Below are positions 1-6,974 of a stretch of DNA of 7,870 bases, piece by piece. Each line of letters starts with the position of its first letter. The first letter of the stretch is position 1. Origin of the DNA: Candidatus Latescibacterota bacterium (GTDB lineage Bacteria > JAAXHH01 > JABIQT01); the NCBI GenBank assembly GCA_018667995.1, contig JABIQT010001064.1, forward strand, positions 1 through 7,870, in the 5' to 3' direction. Under the pieces are notes generated by a model. It searched no databases and was not told where the DNA came from. It saw only the letters and a list, made by a program, of their open reading frames with translations. The position numbers and the translations under genes are program-made.

Positions 1-741
1 CTCATGTATCTGGGTGTGACGCGAATCGTGGCCGAAGCGGGGGTCGTATTGCTGGATTTGCCCTTGAACGCCCATGACTTTACTATCTCCGTAATTGGGT
101 CGTCGAACATGTCACACGAAAGCCTCACATCCATGGGCATGGCAAACGCGTTTGCTAGAAACTGGCGGACCTTGGGCATGAATGCAATGGCTCACGTAGC
201 CAAGGTCGGAGACGAATTCCTATCCGAGAAGCGGAAGATATTTGGTGTGGTGTTTCTGAGTCTGGGTGTCGGAATCGTCGCCTCGGTAACGTATACTATT
301 TACCTGGCGTACACGACGGTAGGTGCTGCTCATTTTGGGGAATGGGGCTTCTCCGGAGGGAATACGCTTTTCTATGACAATATCGTGAAGTGGATATCTA
401 CGCCCACGGAGCTGGGTTCTGAGGATTTGGGCTTCATTGGTTTTGGGGCAGCGGTCATGTGGGCACTTATCCAGCTGCGATATCAGTTTCCCGGTTGGCC
501 TCTTCACCCAGTCGGTTTCGCAATTGCGGGAGCATTCGCAACCGATCAGGCCGCTTTCTCGGTATTTCTGGCCTGGCTAATCAAGATCACCGTCATGAAA
601 ATGGGTGGAGTTGCCCTCTATAGAAGAACTCAACCTTTGTTTCTTGGGATCCTGGTGGGATTCAGCATTGGCGTCGCAATTTCCTTCGCGATCGACTTTA
701 TCTGGTTTCCACAACAAGGCCATCTGATTGACAGCTGGTAG
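1..741 (+). CDS. C-terminal part of an OPT-like membrane protein (DUF6784/DUF6785 type), 5' end outside window
   Basis: The reading frame is open from base 1 (CTC, then ATG at 4) to the TAG at 739-741, so this is probably the last 246 residues of a longer protein and the ATG at 4 need not be a start. It shows about four to five hydrophobic membrane segments: near residues 80-102, 141-160, 170-200 and 213-235. The C-terminal third has a pattern I recognise from DUF6784, the C-terminal domain of large (about 600-700 residue) OPT-superfamily-like membrane proteins: WPLHPVGF, then a Phe-rich helix with WLIK, then GG..LYRR..P.FLG. Substrate and role are unknown for this family; OPT relatives carry peptides or metal chelates. 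It converges with the permease gene, with only 18 nt between the stops and no visible hairpin there. The family call is from remembered motif pattern; the membrane character is directly visible. Confidence 0.78.
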   Translation, partial: LMYLGVTRIVAEAGVVLLDLPLNAHDFTISVIGSSNMSHESLTSMGMANAFARNWRTLGMNAMAHVAKVGDEFLSEKRKIFGVVFLSLGVGIVASVTYTIYLAYTTVGAAHFGEWGFSGGNTLFYDNIVKWISTPTELGSEDLGFIGFGAAVMWALIQLRYQFPGWPLHPVGFAIAGAFATDQAAFSVFLAWLIKITVMKMGGVALYRRTQPLFLGILVGFSIGVAISFAIDFIWFPQQGHLIDSW

Positions 742-759
742 CTTCGAATCATGATCCCA

Positions 760-2046
760 TTACAACAACAGAAGTCGCATCACCAGCAATGGTGATATGT
801 AGAGAATCAGCGGCAATAATGATCTGATCTCACCCCGAGATACTTGAATCAAGATGTAGGTTAGCACGCCCAAGCCAAAGCCGTTGACGATACTAAACGA
901 TAGTCCCGTGACGCAGCACATTACCAATGTCGGTATCGACGTCTCCAATTGCTTCCAGTCAACTCGGCTGAAGCTCTCCACACACAATAGGCCACCTGCC
1001 AGGACCAAGGCAGCCGTTACCGGATGTAACCATACATCATTGCCAATGTGGTAACCGTCCCCAATGATGGCAGCAGGTAAAGGCAGGACCGCGGCCAGCG
1101 CGACAAGCGTACCAGCGACGACTCCCGAAACCCATGTTTTTCCACCGGCCAGCTTCGAAAACAAGCCTTGAGAACTCAACATAGGCCCTGGTGCACCCAG
1201 AATCGGTGAAAGGATTCCGGCAATACCCGTTATCATCCAGAGGCGCCTTGCTCTGACTTTCCACTCCGAGAACTGGCGCTGCATGATACCCAATAGACAG
1301 AGAAGAACGGCAGTAGTTTCGACCAGGGTCACAAGAATGACAGAGGGGACGAAGGAGTATGTCTCAGGAATCCATACATAATCGATCAGTTGGACAGGGG
1401 ACTGAAGAGCAAGTGCCTCTCCTATCCAATCCTCGTTCTGGCCCAATGCACCGAGAAACCAAGCTGCTATCAGCGAGACAGTCAGTCCCCATATGAGAGC
1501 GTGACGATAGCCTCTGGCCAGTATAAAAACGGCAGTTCCGACTCCGCAAAGGGTAATAACGGGTGAGCGAGTGACCAGGTCTCCTAACGTGATCAGTGTT
1601 ACAGGATGTGTTGTCACAAGGCCTCCCTCTCGCAATCCTGTCGCGATCAGAAGAAATCCTACGCTGGAAGTAATACCAGCATAAAGGGACTCGGGCACAC
1701 AAGCCTGTACCCCCTCGCCCACTCTCGTTAACCCAAGAATGAAGATAATAACCCCGGATAGCGCGAACATAGACAGAGCCTGAGTAAGACTCTGTCCTGT
1801 ACCACCATAAATGCTGTAAACTAAGAGGGCTATCAAGCCGAGATTGGGCGCGAAGATTACCGGTGCGCGGGAGAAGAGTGATGCGACGATGGTGAAGATA
1901 CCCGCGGACAGGCAAATGCCCAAAAAGATCATCTCCGCATCATTGGTAATCAAACGAAAGAGATGCAACGAAGCGAAGCATAGCGGGATTACCGCCGCAA
2001 AGCCTATGATGCCAGCCAGGATTTCATTGCGTTTGTCGCCAACCAT
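760..2046 (-). CDS. NCS2 family permease, AzgA-like (purine/nucleobase transporter)
   Basis: Predicted inner-membrane transporter of 428 residues with about 12-14 hydrophobic segments, the usual length for the AzgA branch of NCS2 (adenine/guanine/hypoxanthine:H+ symporters). Landmarks in order, numbered from the ATG at 2046: RNEILAGI (6-13), like AzgA RTEIIAGL; APNLGL (66-71), like APGMGL; ESLYAGITSSVGF (119-131) followed by TLGDL (153-157), the AzgA SLK..I..GIG...TLGDL block; a TM8-like segment LVTLVETTAVL with Glu243; a TM10-like segment ending SSQGLFSKLAGGKT; and a C-terminal IPTLV...IVNGFGLGVLTYIL. In AzgA proteins the TM10 segment normally carries Glu where Gln293 sits here, so substrate and proton coupling may differ. 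Start: an in-frame ATG at 2082 would overlap the flippase by 28 nt but has GGGA only 3 nt upstream. The ATG at 2046 lies 8 nt past the flippase stop with AGG 7 nt ahead, so I prefer it, weakly. Last gene of the caiB-flippase-permease block. Confidence 0.82.
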   Translation of the reverse strand: MVGDKRNEILAGIIGFAAVIPLCFASLHLFRLITNDAEMIFLGICLSAGIFTIVASLFSRAPVIFAPNLGLIALLVYSIYGGTGQSLTQALSMFALSGVIIFILGLTRVGEGVQACVPESLYAGITSSVGFLLIATGLREGGLVTTHPVTLITLGDLVTRSPVITLCGVGTAVFILARGYRHALIWGLTVSLIAAWFLGALGQNEDWIGEALALQSPVQLIDYVWIPETYSFVPSVILVTLVETTAVLLCLLGIMQRQFSEWKVRARRLWMITGIAGILSPILGAPGPMLSSQGLFSKLAGGKTWVSGVVAGTLVALAAVLPLPAAIIGDGYHIGNDVWLHPVTAALVLAGGLLCVESFSRVDWKQLETSIPTLVMCCVTGLSFSIVNGFGLGVLTYILIQVSRGEIRSLLPLILYISPLLVMRLLLL

Positions 2047-2054
2047 TCGAGTAC

Positions 2055-3506
2055 CTATGTGGTTCTGAATATTCCCATGCATCGGTCCCAGTCATCGCGC
2101 CCCACGGCACGAATAACTATAAGTAATGCCAAATATACAACTCCGCCGGCCGCTACACTAAGAAGTACGTGGACAGCCGGATCAATCGTCAGGTACAGCC
2201 AGAGGCCCACACTAGCCACAGCACTCTGTACGCCGAATCTCATCACCTGAACTACAGAGATCATGCCCTTAATAGAAATGAAGCAAGCAGCTAACAAGAC
2301 CAGCTGTGATGCGATAGTTGTTATGCTCGCACCTACGAGTCCCATCTTGGGTATTAGAATGACATTCAACAGTACATTTATGGCTGCACCTACTCCCATG
2401 GCCGTCGTAGCATACACCTGTCGGTCGACAGCACTTAAGAAGAATATCATGGGCAACGCCAGAAAATGGAGTGCTACTGACCAGACAAGAAGACCTAATG
2501 CCGGAGCACCAGCGATGTACTCAGAACTATATAGAAGACGTATTATTGGTTCTGAGAGCATTGACGTACCAACAGCAATAGGTAAGGCCAGCAGAACCAA
2601 AGGACGGATTACATCTGCGAATATAGAAGCCAGCTGTTCTGGCGCCTCGTGAAACAGTCTCGAAATACTGGGAAACATGGCACTGGCGGCCATGAGTGGT
2701 ATCATCGTCAGCGTACTGATGAGACGAATCGAAGCGCCATACCAGCCCGCCTCCTGCTCGGTGCGAAAAGCCCCCAACATCACGATATCGGTTGATGAGA
2801 GTATCATCGAAAACGCAACCAAAAGTCCAAACGGGAGGCCGGTCTTGATCAGCTTGAACCAACCTGCAACGGAGGCAGATAGTTTGATTCGAACCGGGAA
2901 ATTTCGACGGCAGATCAGCCAGGCAAGTCCAAGATTAAGGGCATCGCTGATCACCAAGAGGATAACGAATACAAACACACCATAGCCCGCGTAGATCGCA
3001 GCGACTCCGGAGACCATATAGGTTAGCCGCTTGACTACCTCCAGGGAGGTAATGTACTGCATCTGCTCAAAACCTTCGAATATGTGATAGTAGAAAGAAT
3101 GAAGCGCATTGAATAGAAGCGCATTGGCAACGACTATCATCACGACCTGAAGGGTAGAGGCTTCGTATTGGAATAGAGATAGGAGAACGTAGGTACCAAC
3201 CAGGACAGGAACGAAAAGCGATAACTTTATCAGGAGTACCTGGCCAAGATAAACGTCTGCTGACTCCGGGTGGCGTGCAAGCTGTCTGGTGGTCAGATTG
3301 TTGAGGCCGAGGTCGACAAAGATATGGCTAATACCACCGCAGGCTATGCCTATGGTGTAAATCCCGAATTCCTGGTCCCCGAGATTTCTCGCCATGAACA
3401 GGACCAGTATGAGTCCCAGAACCGTGGATAGAGCTCTGGCAATCAGGAGAAACGCTGCATTCCTGGCTATCGTCTGTCCGGCAGAATCGGTCTTACTGTC
3501 GCTCAT
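2055..3506 (-). CDS. Polysaccharide/lipid flippase, MOP superfamily (Wzx/RfbX-like)
   Basis: Integral membrane protein of 483 residues with about 12-14 hydrophobic helices, matching the usual size of MOP-superfamily oligosaccharide flippases, which move undecaprenyl-linked glycans across the cytoplasmic membrane. The N-terminus carries the typical signature: a polar stretch, then NAAFLLIARALSTVLGLILV (17-36) and MARNLGDQEFGIYTIG (38-53). DLGLNNLTTRQLAR (65-78) follows at the end of the second helix, as in Wzx/RfbX proteins. No glycosyltransferase gene is adjacent, so the cargo cannot be named. Start: an ATG at 3566 is possible but would overlap the CoA-transferase by 47 nt and add a basic non-conserved 20-residue leader. 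The ATG at 3506 lies 13 nt after the upstream stop with a purine-rich GGACGGAAG ahead of it, so it is preferred. Probably co-transcribed with, and translationally close-coupled to, both neighbours. Confidence 0.85.
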   Translation of the reverse strand: MSDSKTDSAGQTIARNAAFLLIARALSTVLGLILVLFMARNLGDQEFGIYTIGIACGGISHIFVDLGLNNLTTRQLARHPESADVYLGQVLLIKLSLFVPVLVGTYVLLSLFQYEASTLQVVMIVVANALLFNALHSFYYHIFEGFEQMQYITSLEVVKRLTYMVSGVAAIYAGYGVFVFVILLVISDALNLGLAWLICRRNFPVRIKLSASVAGWFKLIKTGLPFGLLVAFSMILSSTDIVMLGAFRTEQEAGWYGASIRLISTLTMIPLMAASAMFPSISRLFHEAPEQLASIFADVIRPLVLLALPIAVGTSMLSEPIIRLLYSSEYIAGAPALGLLVWSVALHFLALPMIFFLSAVDRQVYATTAMGVGAAINVLLNVILIPKMGLVGASITTIASQLVLLAACFISIKGMISVVQVMRFGVQSAVASVGLWLYLTIDPAVHVLLSVAAGGVVYLALLIVIRAVGRDDWDRCMGIFRTT

Positions 3507-3519
3507 CGGCGCTTCCGTC

Positions 3520-4710
3520 CTAAAGAATGCACTTAGTCGCGCGTAGACGCGCAATCTCGGACGCATCGATTTTCAGTACGGTGGAAAGGATATGGTCGGT
3601 GTGTTGGCCCAGATCCGGTGCTGGCTCGGAAATTCTGCTGGGTGTATCGGAGAGCTTTAGAGGTGATCCGGGAATACGCAGGTTCCCTGCGGTGGGATGA
3701 TCCATCTCAATGATCATGTCCCTGGCCTTCACCTGAGGATCGTTGACGACATCCTGAACATTATGAATCGGACCACACGGTATATCCAAAGGCTCCAGGA
3801 GGGCCATCCACTCTTGGGCGGTTCGACTAAGCATGACGCCCATTAGAATCGATTCCAAGGCCTCATGGTTTTCGGTTCGAAGCGCATTACTGCGGAATCG
3901 AACATCCTCGACGAGCTCCTCCATACTCACAACACCGCAAAAACGTGCCCATAGACTATCATTTCCTATGGCAAGCATCAACCAGCCCTCACGGGTATCA
4001 AATGCCTGGAATGGCGTAATTGAAGGGTGCCTGGAACCGATCGGTTCTGGTATATCACCGGTCATATCGAAGCGGGCTATTGCGTTCTCCAGTAGGGCGA
4101 CCTGACAGTCCAGCATACTGATATCCACCATTTGGCCTACACCCGTACGATTTCTCACATGCAGGGCAGACAGTATACCTATGGCAGTAAATAGTGATGC
4201 CGACAGGTCGCCTATAGAGACCCCAACGCGGACCGGTGGTCGGCCAGGTTCACCAGTCACACTGACGACTCCTCCCATGCCTTGAATAATCATATCGTAG
4301 GCACCTCGTTGGGCGTAGGGACCGGTCTGCCCGAATCCGGAACAGGCGGCATAAATGAGCCGAGGAAAGCGTTGATGCAGGGCCTCATAGTCCAGCCCAA
4401 GACGATTCATCGCGCCGGGACGGTAGTTCTCAGCAATAATATCTGCTTCTTCGAGAAGGTTCAGAAGCAATTCCCGGCCATCATCGGTCTTGAGGTCGAT
4501 GACTATGCTCTTTTTTCCACGGTTAACGCTTTGAAAGTAGCCGCTGACCTCATTCTTGAAAGGGCCAAATCCCCTGGCCTCATCGCCTCCAGGAGATTCG
4601 ACTTTGATTACATCCGCCCCCAAGTCAGCCAATACCATGGTTGCGTAAGGACCCGCCAATACCCTGGTCAAGTCTATGACGCGAATTCCATCCAGGACCT
4701 GCATGTCCAT
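3520..4710 (-). CDS. CoA-transferase family III (CaiB/BaiF/Frc type)
   Basis: Cytoplasmic enzyme of 396 residues, the normal length for class III CoA-transferases, which move CoA between carboxylic acids (formate/oxalate, carnitine/crotonobetaine, bile acids, succinate/2-methylacyl groups) through an aspartyl-CoA thioester. Visible family marks: the N-terminal LDGIRVIDLTRVLAGPYATM (6-25) with LADLGADVIKVE (27-38); NRGKKSIVIDL (63-73); ENYRPGAMNRLGLDY (94-108); YAACSGFGQTGPYAQRGAYD (120-139); and VGVSIGDLSAS with Asp168, which matches the catalytic Asp169 of formyl-CoA transferase as I remember it. The C-terminal part contains PCGPIHNVQDVVNDPQV, also typical. Substrate cannot be read from the sequence. 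Start: the upstream in-frame ATG at 4773 would place a non-conserved leader within the hairpin region; the ATG at 4710 has GGAG 10 nt upstream. A second ATG at 4704 is also possible. First gene of the block that continues into flippase and permease. Confidence 0.9.
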   Translation of the reverse strand: MDMQVLDGIRVIDLTRVLAGPYATMVLADLGADVIKVESPGGDEARGFGPFKNEVSGYFQSVNRGKKSIVIDLKTDDGRELLLNLLEEADIIAENYRPGAMNRLGLDYEALHQRFPRLIYAACSGFGQTGPYAQRGAYDMIIQGMGGVVSVTGEPGRPPVRVGVSIGDLSASLFTAIGILSALHVRNRTGVGQMVDISMLDCQVALLENAIARFDMTGDIPEPIGSRHPSITPFQAFDTREGWLMLAIGNDSLWARFCGVVSMEELVEDVRFRSNALRTENHEALESILMGVMLSRTAQEWMALLEPLDIPCGPIHNVQDVVNDPQVKARDMIIEMDHPTAGNLRIPGSPLKLSDTPSRISEPAPDLGQHTDHILSTVLKIDASEIARLRATKCIL

Positions 4711-4727
4711 TCCAATATATCTCCAAT

Positions 4728-4771
4728 AAAAAAAGGAACTGGCAGAGGGCGTTTGAATCGACCTCGGTTCC
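4728..4771 (-). terminator. Possible rho-independent terminator after thrB
   Basis: Read on the - strand, GGAAC (4771-4767) can pair with GTTCC (4739-4735), and inside it GAGG (4765-4762) with CCTC (4748-4745). The stem is interrupted by an uneven internal loop and capped by a loop of about 13 nt. Seven T residues (4734-4728) follow the stem directly. The position, 31 nt after the thrB stop and ahead of the CoA-transferase ribosome binding site, suits an operon end. The stem is imperfect, so this is tentative. Some read-through into the CoA-transferase gene is possible, because I see no convincing separate promoter for it. Confidence 0.42.
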
Positions 4772-4801
4772 ACTTCCCTTTACGAATACAAACGGCTGGT
4801 G

Positions 4802-5704
4802 CTACGTGAGTATCTGTGCTCCCGCATTATCGATCGAGAGGACCATGGTCCTGGATGTGATATCGTGCGCGAGGAAGGCCGCGGCCATGGCCTCAGCCAC
4901 CTGTTCGTGAGATTCACTGGCCAGCGCTATCACCGTAGGCCCTGCACCACTCAAAGCGGCACTGTGAGATCCTGCATTGAGAGCAGCATCCATCACTTGT
5001 ACCAAACCAGGAACTAGTGAGGCACGGTACGGTTGATGGAGCCGATCGTCCGTTCCGGCTCTCAGCAACGAATAATCCCCACTCAACAGGCCCCCCACGA
5101 GCAGTCCCACACTACAAACATTGTACACAGCGTCATCAAGAGGCACTGACTCAGGCAATGCTTCGCGGGCAAGCCGCGTTTCAAGAGCGAAATCTGGTAC
5201 CGCAACTACAGCCGACAGGTCCGACGGCATATCGTAGGTCTGGTAGACGATTGTGCCGTAGCGTGGACCGCTGATTGATAGCCCTCCCAGCAACGATGGC
5301 ACTACATTGTCGGGATGACCTTCCAGCTCGGAGCAGATCCGGATCAAGGTATTCACATCAAGCGTTCTACCGGTTAACTCATTGGCCCCAAATGCACCCG
5401 CCACTATGGCAACGCCACTGCTACCAAGTCCTCTCGAGACCGGGATCTCGTGATTAAGTCTGAAACGGAGCCCGCGGATATCGTACCCTATTTCATCAAG
5501 AACCCGATTTGCTGCGACGACACAGGCATTTGAAGCATCAAGGGGCACGAGATCTGTGCCTTCCCCCGACACTTCTACAGAAATCCCAGAGGTCTCTTCG
5601 ATGATTTCTACCGTATTGTAGAGGCCCAGAGCCATGCCTACGCAATCAAATCCCGATCCCATATTTCCAGTTGTCGCCGGAACACGAACGGTTACAGACG
5701 ACAT
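4802..5704 (-). CDS. thrB: Homoserine kinase (GHMP kinase family)
   Basis: Cytoplasmic ATP-dependent kinase making O-phospho-L-homoserine from L-homoserine, the step before threonine synthase. At 300 residues it matches ThrB length. Motifs: VPATTGNMGSGFDCVG (8-23), the N-terminal ThrB signature P-A-T-x-A-N-L-G-P-G-F-D with small changes; PVSRGLGSSGVAIVAG (88-103), the GHMP ATP-binding P-x-x-x-G-L-G-S-S loop, with Gly97 where Ala is usual; EGHPDNV (128-134), the conserved acidic catalytic region; DRLHQPYR (220-227), a ThrB-specific substrate-side block; and LSGAGPTV (251-258), the third GHMP motif. Its ATG lies 3 nt after the stop of the sulfur-carrier gene, with GGTGGAAG in that gene's last codons as ribosome binding site, so translation is likely coupled. 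No threonine synthase or homoserine dehydrogenase lies in the window. Lying downstream of cysteine genes, it suggests joint control of cysteine and threonine supply. Confidence 0.93.
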   Translation of the reverse strand: MSSVTVRVPATTGNMGSGFDCVGMALGLYNTVEIIEETSGISVEVSGEGTDLVPLDASNACVVAANRVLDEIGYDIRGLRFRLNHEIPVSRGLGSSGVAIVAGAFGANELTGRTLDVNTLIRICSELEGHPDNVVPSLLGGLSISGPRYGTIVYQTYDMPSDLSAVVAVPDFALETRLAREALPESVPLDDAVYNVCSVGLLVGGLLSGDYSLLRAGTDDRLHQPYRASLVPGLVQVMDAALNAGSHSAALSGAGPTVIALASESHEQVAEAMAAAFLAHDITSRTMVLSIDNAGAQILT

Positions 5705-5707
5705 CTA

Positions 5708-5986
5708 TTAGCTTCCACCCGCAATAGCGGGAACTATAGATATACGATCACCGTCATTCACGGTTGTTCCTGTACCATCAATAAAGCGAATATCCTCTTC
5801 ATTGACGTATATATTTATAAATCTCCGTACGTCACCCGATTCATCGCAGATCCGATCCTTGATACCCGGATATGATGATTCCATGGCATGAAGCACCGTA
5901 CCAATGGTGTCTCCCTGGACCTCTACTTCCGATAGATTTGCAGTCAGTTTACGAAGCGGGGTAGGAATTTTGACCTTCACAGGCAT
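5708..5986 (-). CDS. cysO: CysO-like sulfur carrier protein (MoaD/ThiS family)
   Basis: Small ubiquitin-fold protein of 92 residues, the same size as Mycobacterium tuberculosis CysO (93 residues as I recall). Shared landmarks with that protein include the start V-x-I-P-T-x-L-R (5-12), GDTIGTVL (25-32), a helix ending YPGIKDRICD (39-48), RFINIYVNEEDIRF (55-68) and the tail DGDRISIVPAIAGG (78-91). In the CysO pathway the C-terminal glycine is adenylated and converted to a thiocarboxylate, and the synthase joins this sulfur to an activated serine. Here the protein ends Gly-Gly-Ser, one residue beyond the diglycine, so it may need trimming first. It lies 30 nt after the cysteine synthase stop with a strong AAGGAG 8 nt before ATG, and 3 nt before thrB. 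Neither a Mec-type JAMM protease nor an E1-like MoeB activator is in the window. It could instead serve another sulfur pathway, but the neighbour argues for cysteine. Confidence 0.88.
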   Translation of the reverse strand: MPVKVKIPTPLRKLTANLSEVEVQGDTIGTVLHAMESSYPGIKDRICDESGDVRRFINIYVNEEDIRFIDGTGTTVNDGDRISIVPAIAGGS

Positions 5987-5990
5987 TAGC

Positions 5991-6001
5991 GATTCTCCTT
6001 A
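5991..6001 (-). promoter_or_regulatory. Strong ribosome binding site of the cysO-like gene
   Basis: On the - strand ATAAGGAG lies 8 nt before the ATG at 5986. It is the best Shine-Dalgarno match in the window and suggests the small carrier is made in excess over the enzymes encoded around it. Confidence 0.7.
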
Positions 6002-6016
6002 TGTATGTTGCCGTCT

Positions 6017-6961
6017 CTATGCGTTAGATCCTTCGTAGTAGTCTCTTAGACTCAGGTAACGCTCACCTGTATCACATAAAATGGTTACTACAGTGCATCC
6101 TACACCCAGCTCTCTTGACACCTGTAAACTGGCCCAGACGTTCGCACCTGCGGATATGCCGACGAGTAGCCCTTCATCGGTGCCAAGACGTTTTGCCGTG
6201 AAGTAGGCATGTTCGTCCTCTACTTTTATGATTTCATCGATGATATCTGTATCAACAATGTCAGGAATAAAACCGGCACCAATCCCTTGGATGCCGTGAA
6301 TAAGACTATCTATGGGCTCACCAGACAGTACCGGGGAAGCTGCAGGCTCAACTGCTATAATACGGACATCAGGGTTCATTTCCTTCAAATATTGCCCCAC
6401 GCCTGTGATGGTCCCGCCTGTTCCCACAGCTGCCACGAAAGCGTCAATTCGACCTTCTGTGGCTTCCCAAATTTCCGGCCCCGTCGTGAGTTTATGAATC
6501 TCGGGGTTGGCCGGATTCTCGAACTGCTGAGGCATGAAATAGCCAGGTTTGCCATCCAAGATCTCTACTGCTTTTTCGATGGCGCCCGCCATCCCTCGTG
6601 GTGCTGGAGTTAGGACGATTTCGGCGCCATATGAGGCCAGAAGGCTGCGGCGCTCAGTACTCATGTTGTCCGGCATGGTGAGAATAACGTTATACCCACG
6701 TACAGCCGCAACCAGACTTAGCCCCAGTCCCGTGTTACCGCTGGTCGGTTCTACAATGGTTCCCCCAGGCTTCAGCGTACCTCGTCGCTCTGCTTCCAGA
6801 ATCATGTTGTAGCCGATCCTGTCCTTGACGCTGCCACCTGGGTTGGCTGATTCTAGTTTGCCCAGGACGGTCGAATCTCCGTCTTGAACCATTCGGTCCA
6901 AGCGGATCATTGGCGTGTCACCAATCAGATCCAACACGCTGTCAAAGATTCTCTGCTGCAT
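6017..6961 (-). CDS. cysK: Cysteine synthase, PLP-dependent (CysK type, O-acetylserine sulfhydrylase family)
   Basis: Fold-type II PLP enzyme of 314 residues, standard length for CysK, replacing the leaving group of an activated serine with sulfur to give cysteine. Visible marks: IGDTPMIRL (13-21); NPGGSVKDRIG (40-50), with Lys46 as the PLP Schiff-base lysine; the substrate loop PTSGNTG (72-78); GTGGT (180-184), which cradles the PLP phosphate; GIQGIGAGFIPD (223-234), characteristic of O-acetylserine enzymes; GISAGAN (268-274), with Ser270 near the PLP ring nitrogen; and DTGERYLS at the end. M. tuberculosis CysM, which uses O-phosphoserine with CysO, has a different segment with Arg220 at the GIQG region, so this enzyme looks OAS-type although it sits next to a CysO-like carrier. 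Start: the ATG at 6961, 13 nt after the regulator stop with AGGT upstream. An ATG at 7027 would overlap the regulator with a non-conserved leader. Confidence 0.93.
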   Translation of the reverse strand: MQQRIFDSVLDLIGDTPMIRLDRMVQDGDSTVLGKLESANPGGSVKDRIGYNMILEAERRGTLKPGGTIVEPTSGNTGLGLSLVAAVRGYNVILTMPDNMSTERRSLLASYGAEIVLTPAPRGMAGAIEKAVEILDGKPGYFMPQQFENPANPEIHKLTTGPEIWEATEGRIDAFVAAVGTGGTITGVGQYLKEMNPDVRIIAVEPAASPVLSGEPIDSLIHGIQGIGAGFIPDIVDTDIIDEIIKVEDEHAYFTAKRLGTDEGLLVGISAGANVWASLQVSRELGVGCTVVTILCDTGERYLSLRDYYEGSNA

Positions 6962-6974
6962 TGTACGACCTGTT

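Noticed and set aside
742-759. Bidirectional terminator between the convergent genes at the left
   Set aside because: Only 18 nt separate the two stops and I found no stable stem with a T run.
1364-1915. 183-codon - strand frame inside the permease gene
   Set aside because: It overlaps the AzgA-like gene in another frame, is Arg/Ser-rich with no membrane pattern, and does not match any family I know.
2263-2985. Two + strand open frames opposite the flippase gene
   Set aside because: Their translations are low-complexity Ser/Thr/Arg-rich complements of a hydrophobic coding sequence, with no recognisable motif or convincing ribosome binding site.
4745-4765. Sequence resembling a tRNA T-arm on the - strand (GAGGTCGATTCAAACGCCCTC)
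   Set aside because: There is no acceptor stem, D-arm or anticodon arm around it, and the short intergenic space cannot hold a full tRNA; it is better explained as part of the terminator-like hairpin.
4282-4809. Long + strand open frame (175 codons) opposite the CoA-transferase start region
   Set aside because: It is antisense to the strongly recognisable CaiB-type coding sequence and has no family resemblance, so it is a shadow frame.
4826-4854. GATAAT on the - strand as a possible -10 element for the CoA-transferase gene
   Set aside because: It lies inside thrB, and the sequence 17 nt upstream (CCAGGA) is not a -35 element, so I do not call a promoter.
6209-6613. + strand open frame of 134 codons opposite cysK
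   Set aside because: Antisense to a conserved PLP enzyme, with a Cys/His-rich random-looking composition; a shadow frame.
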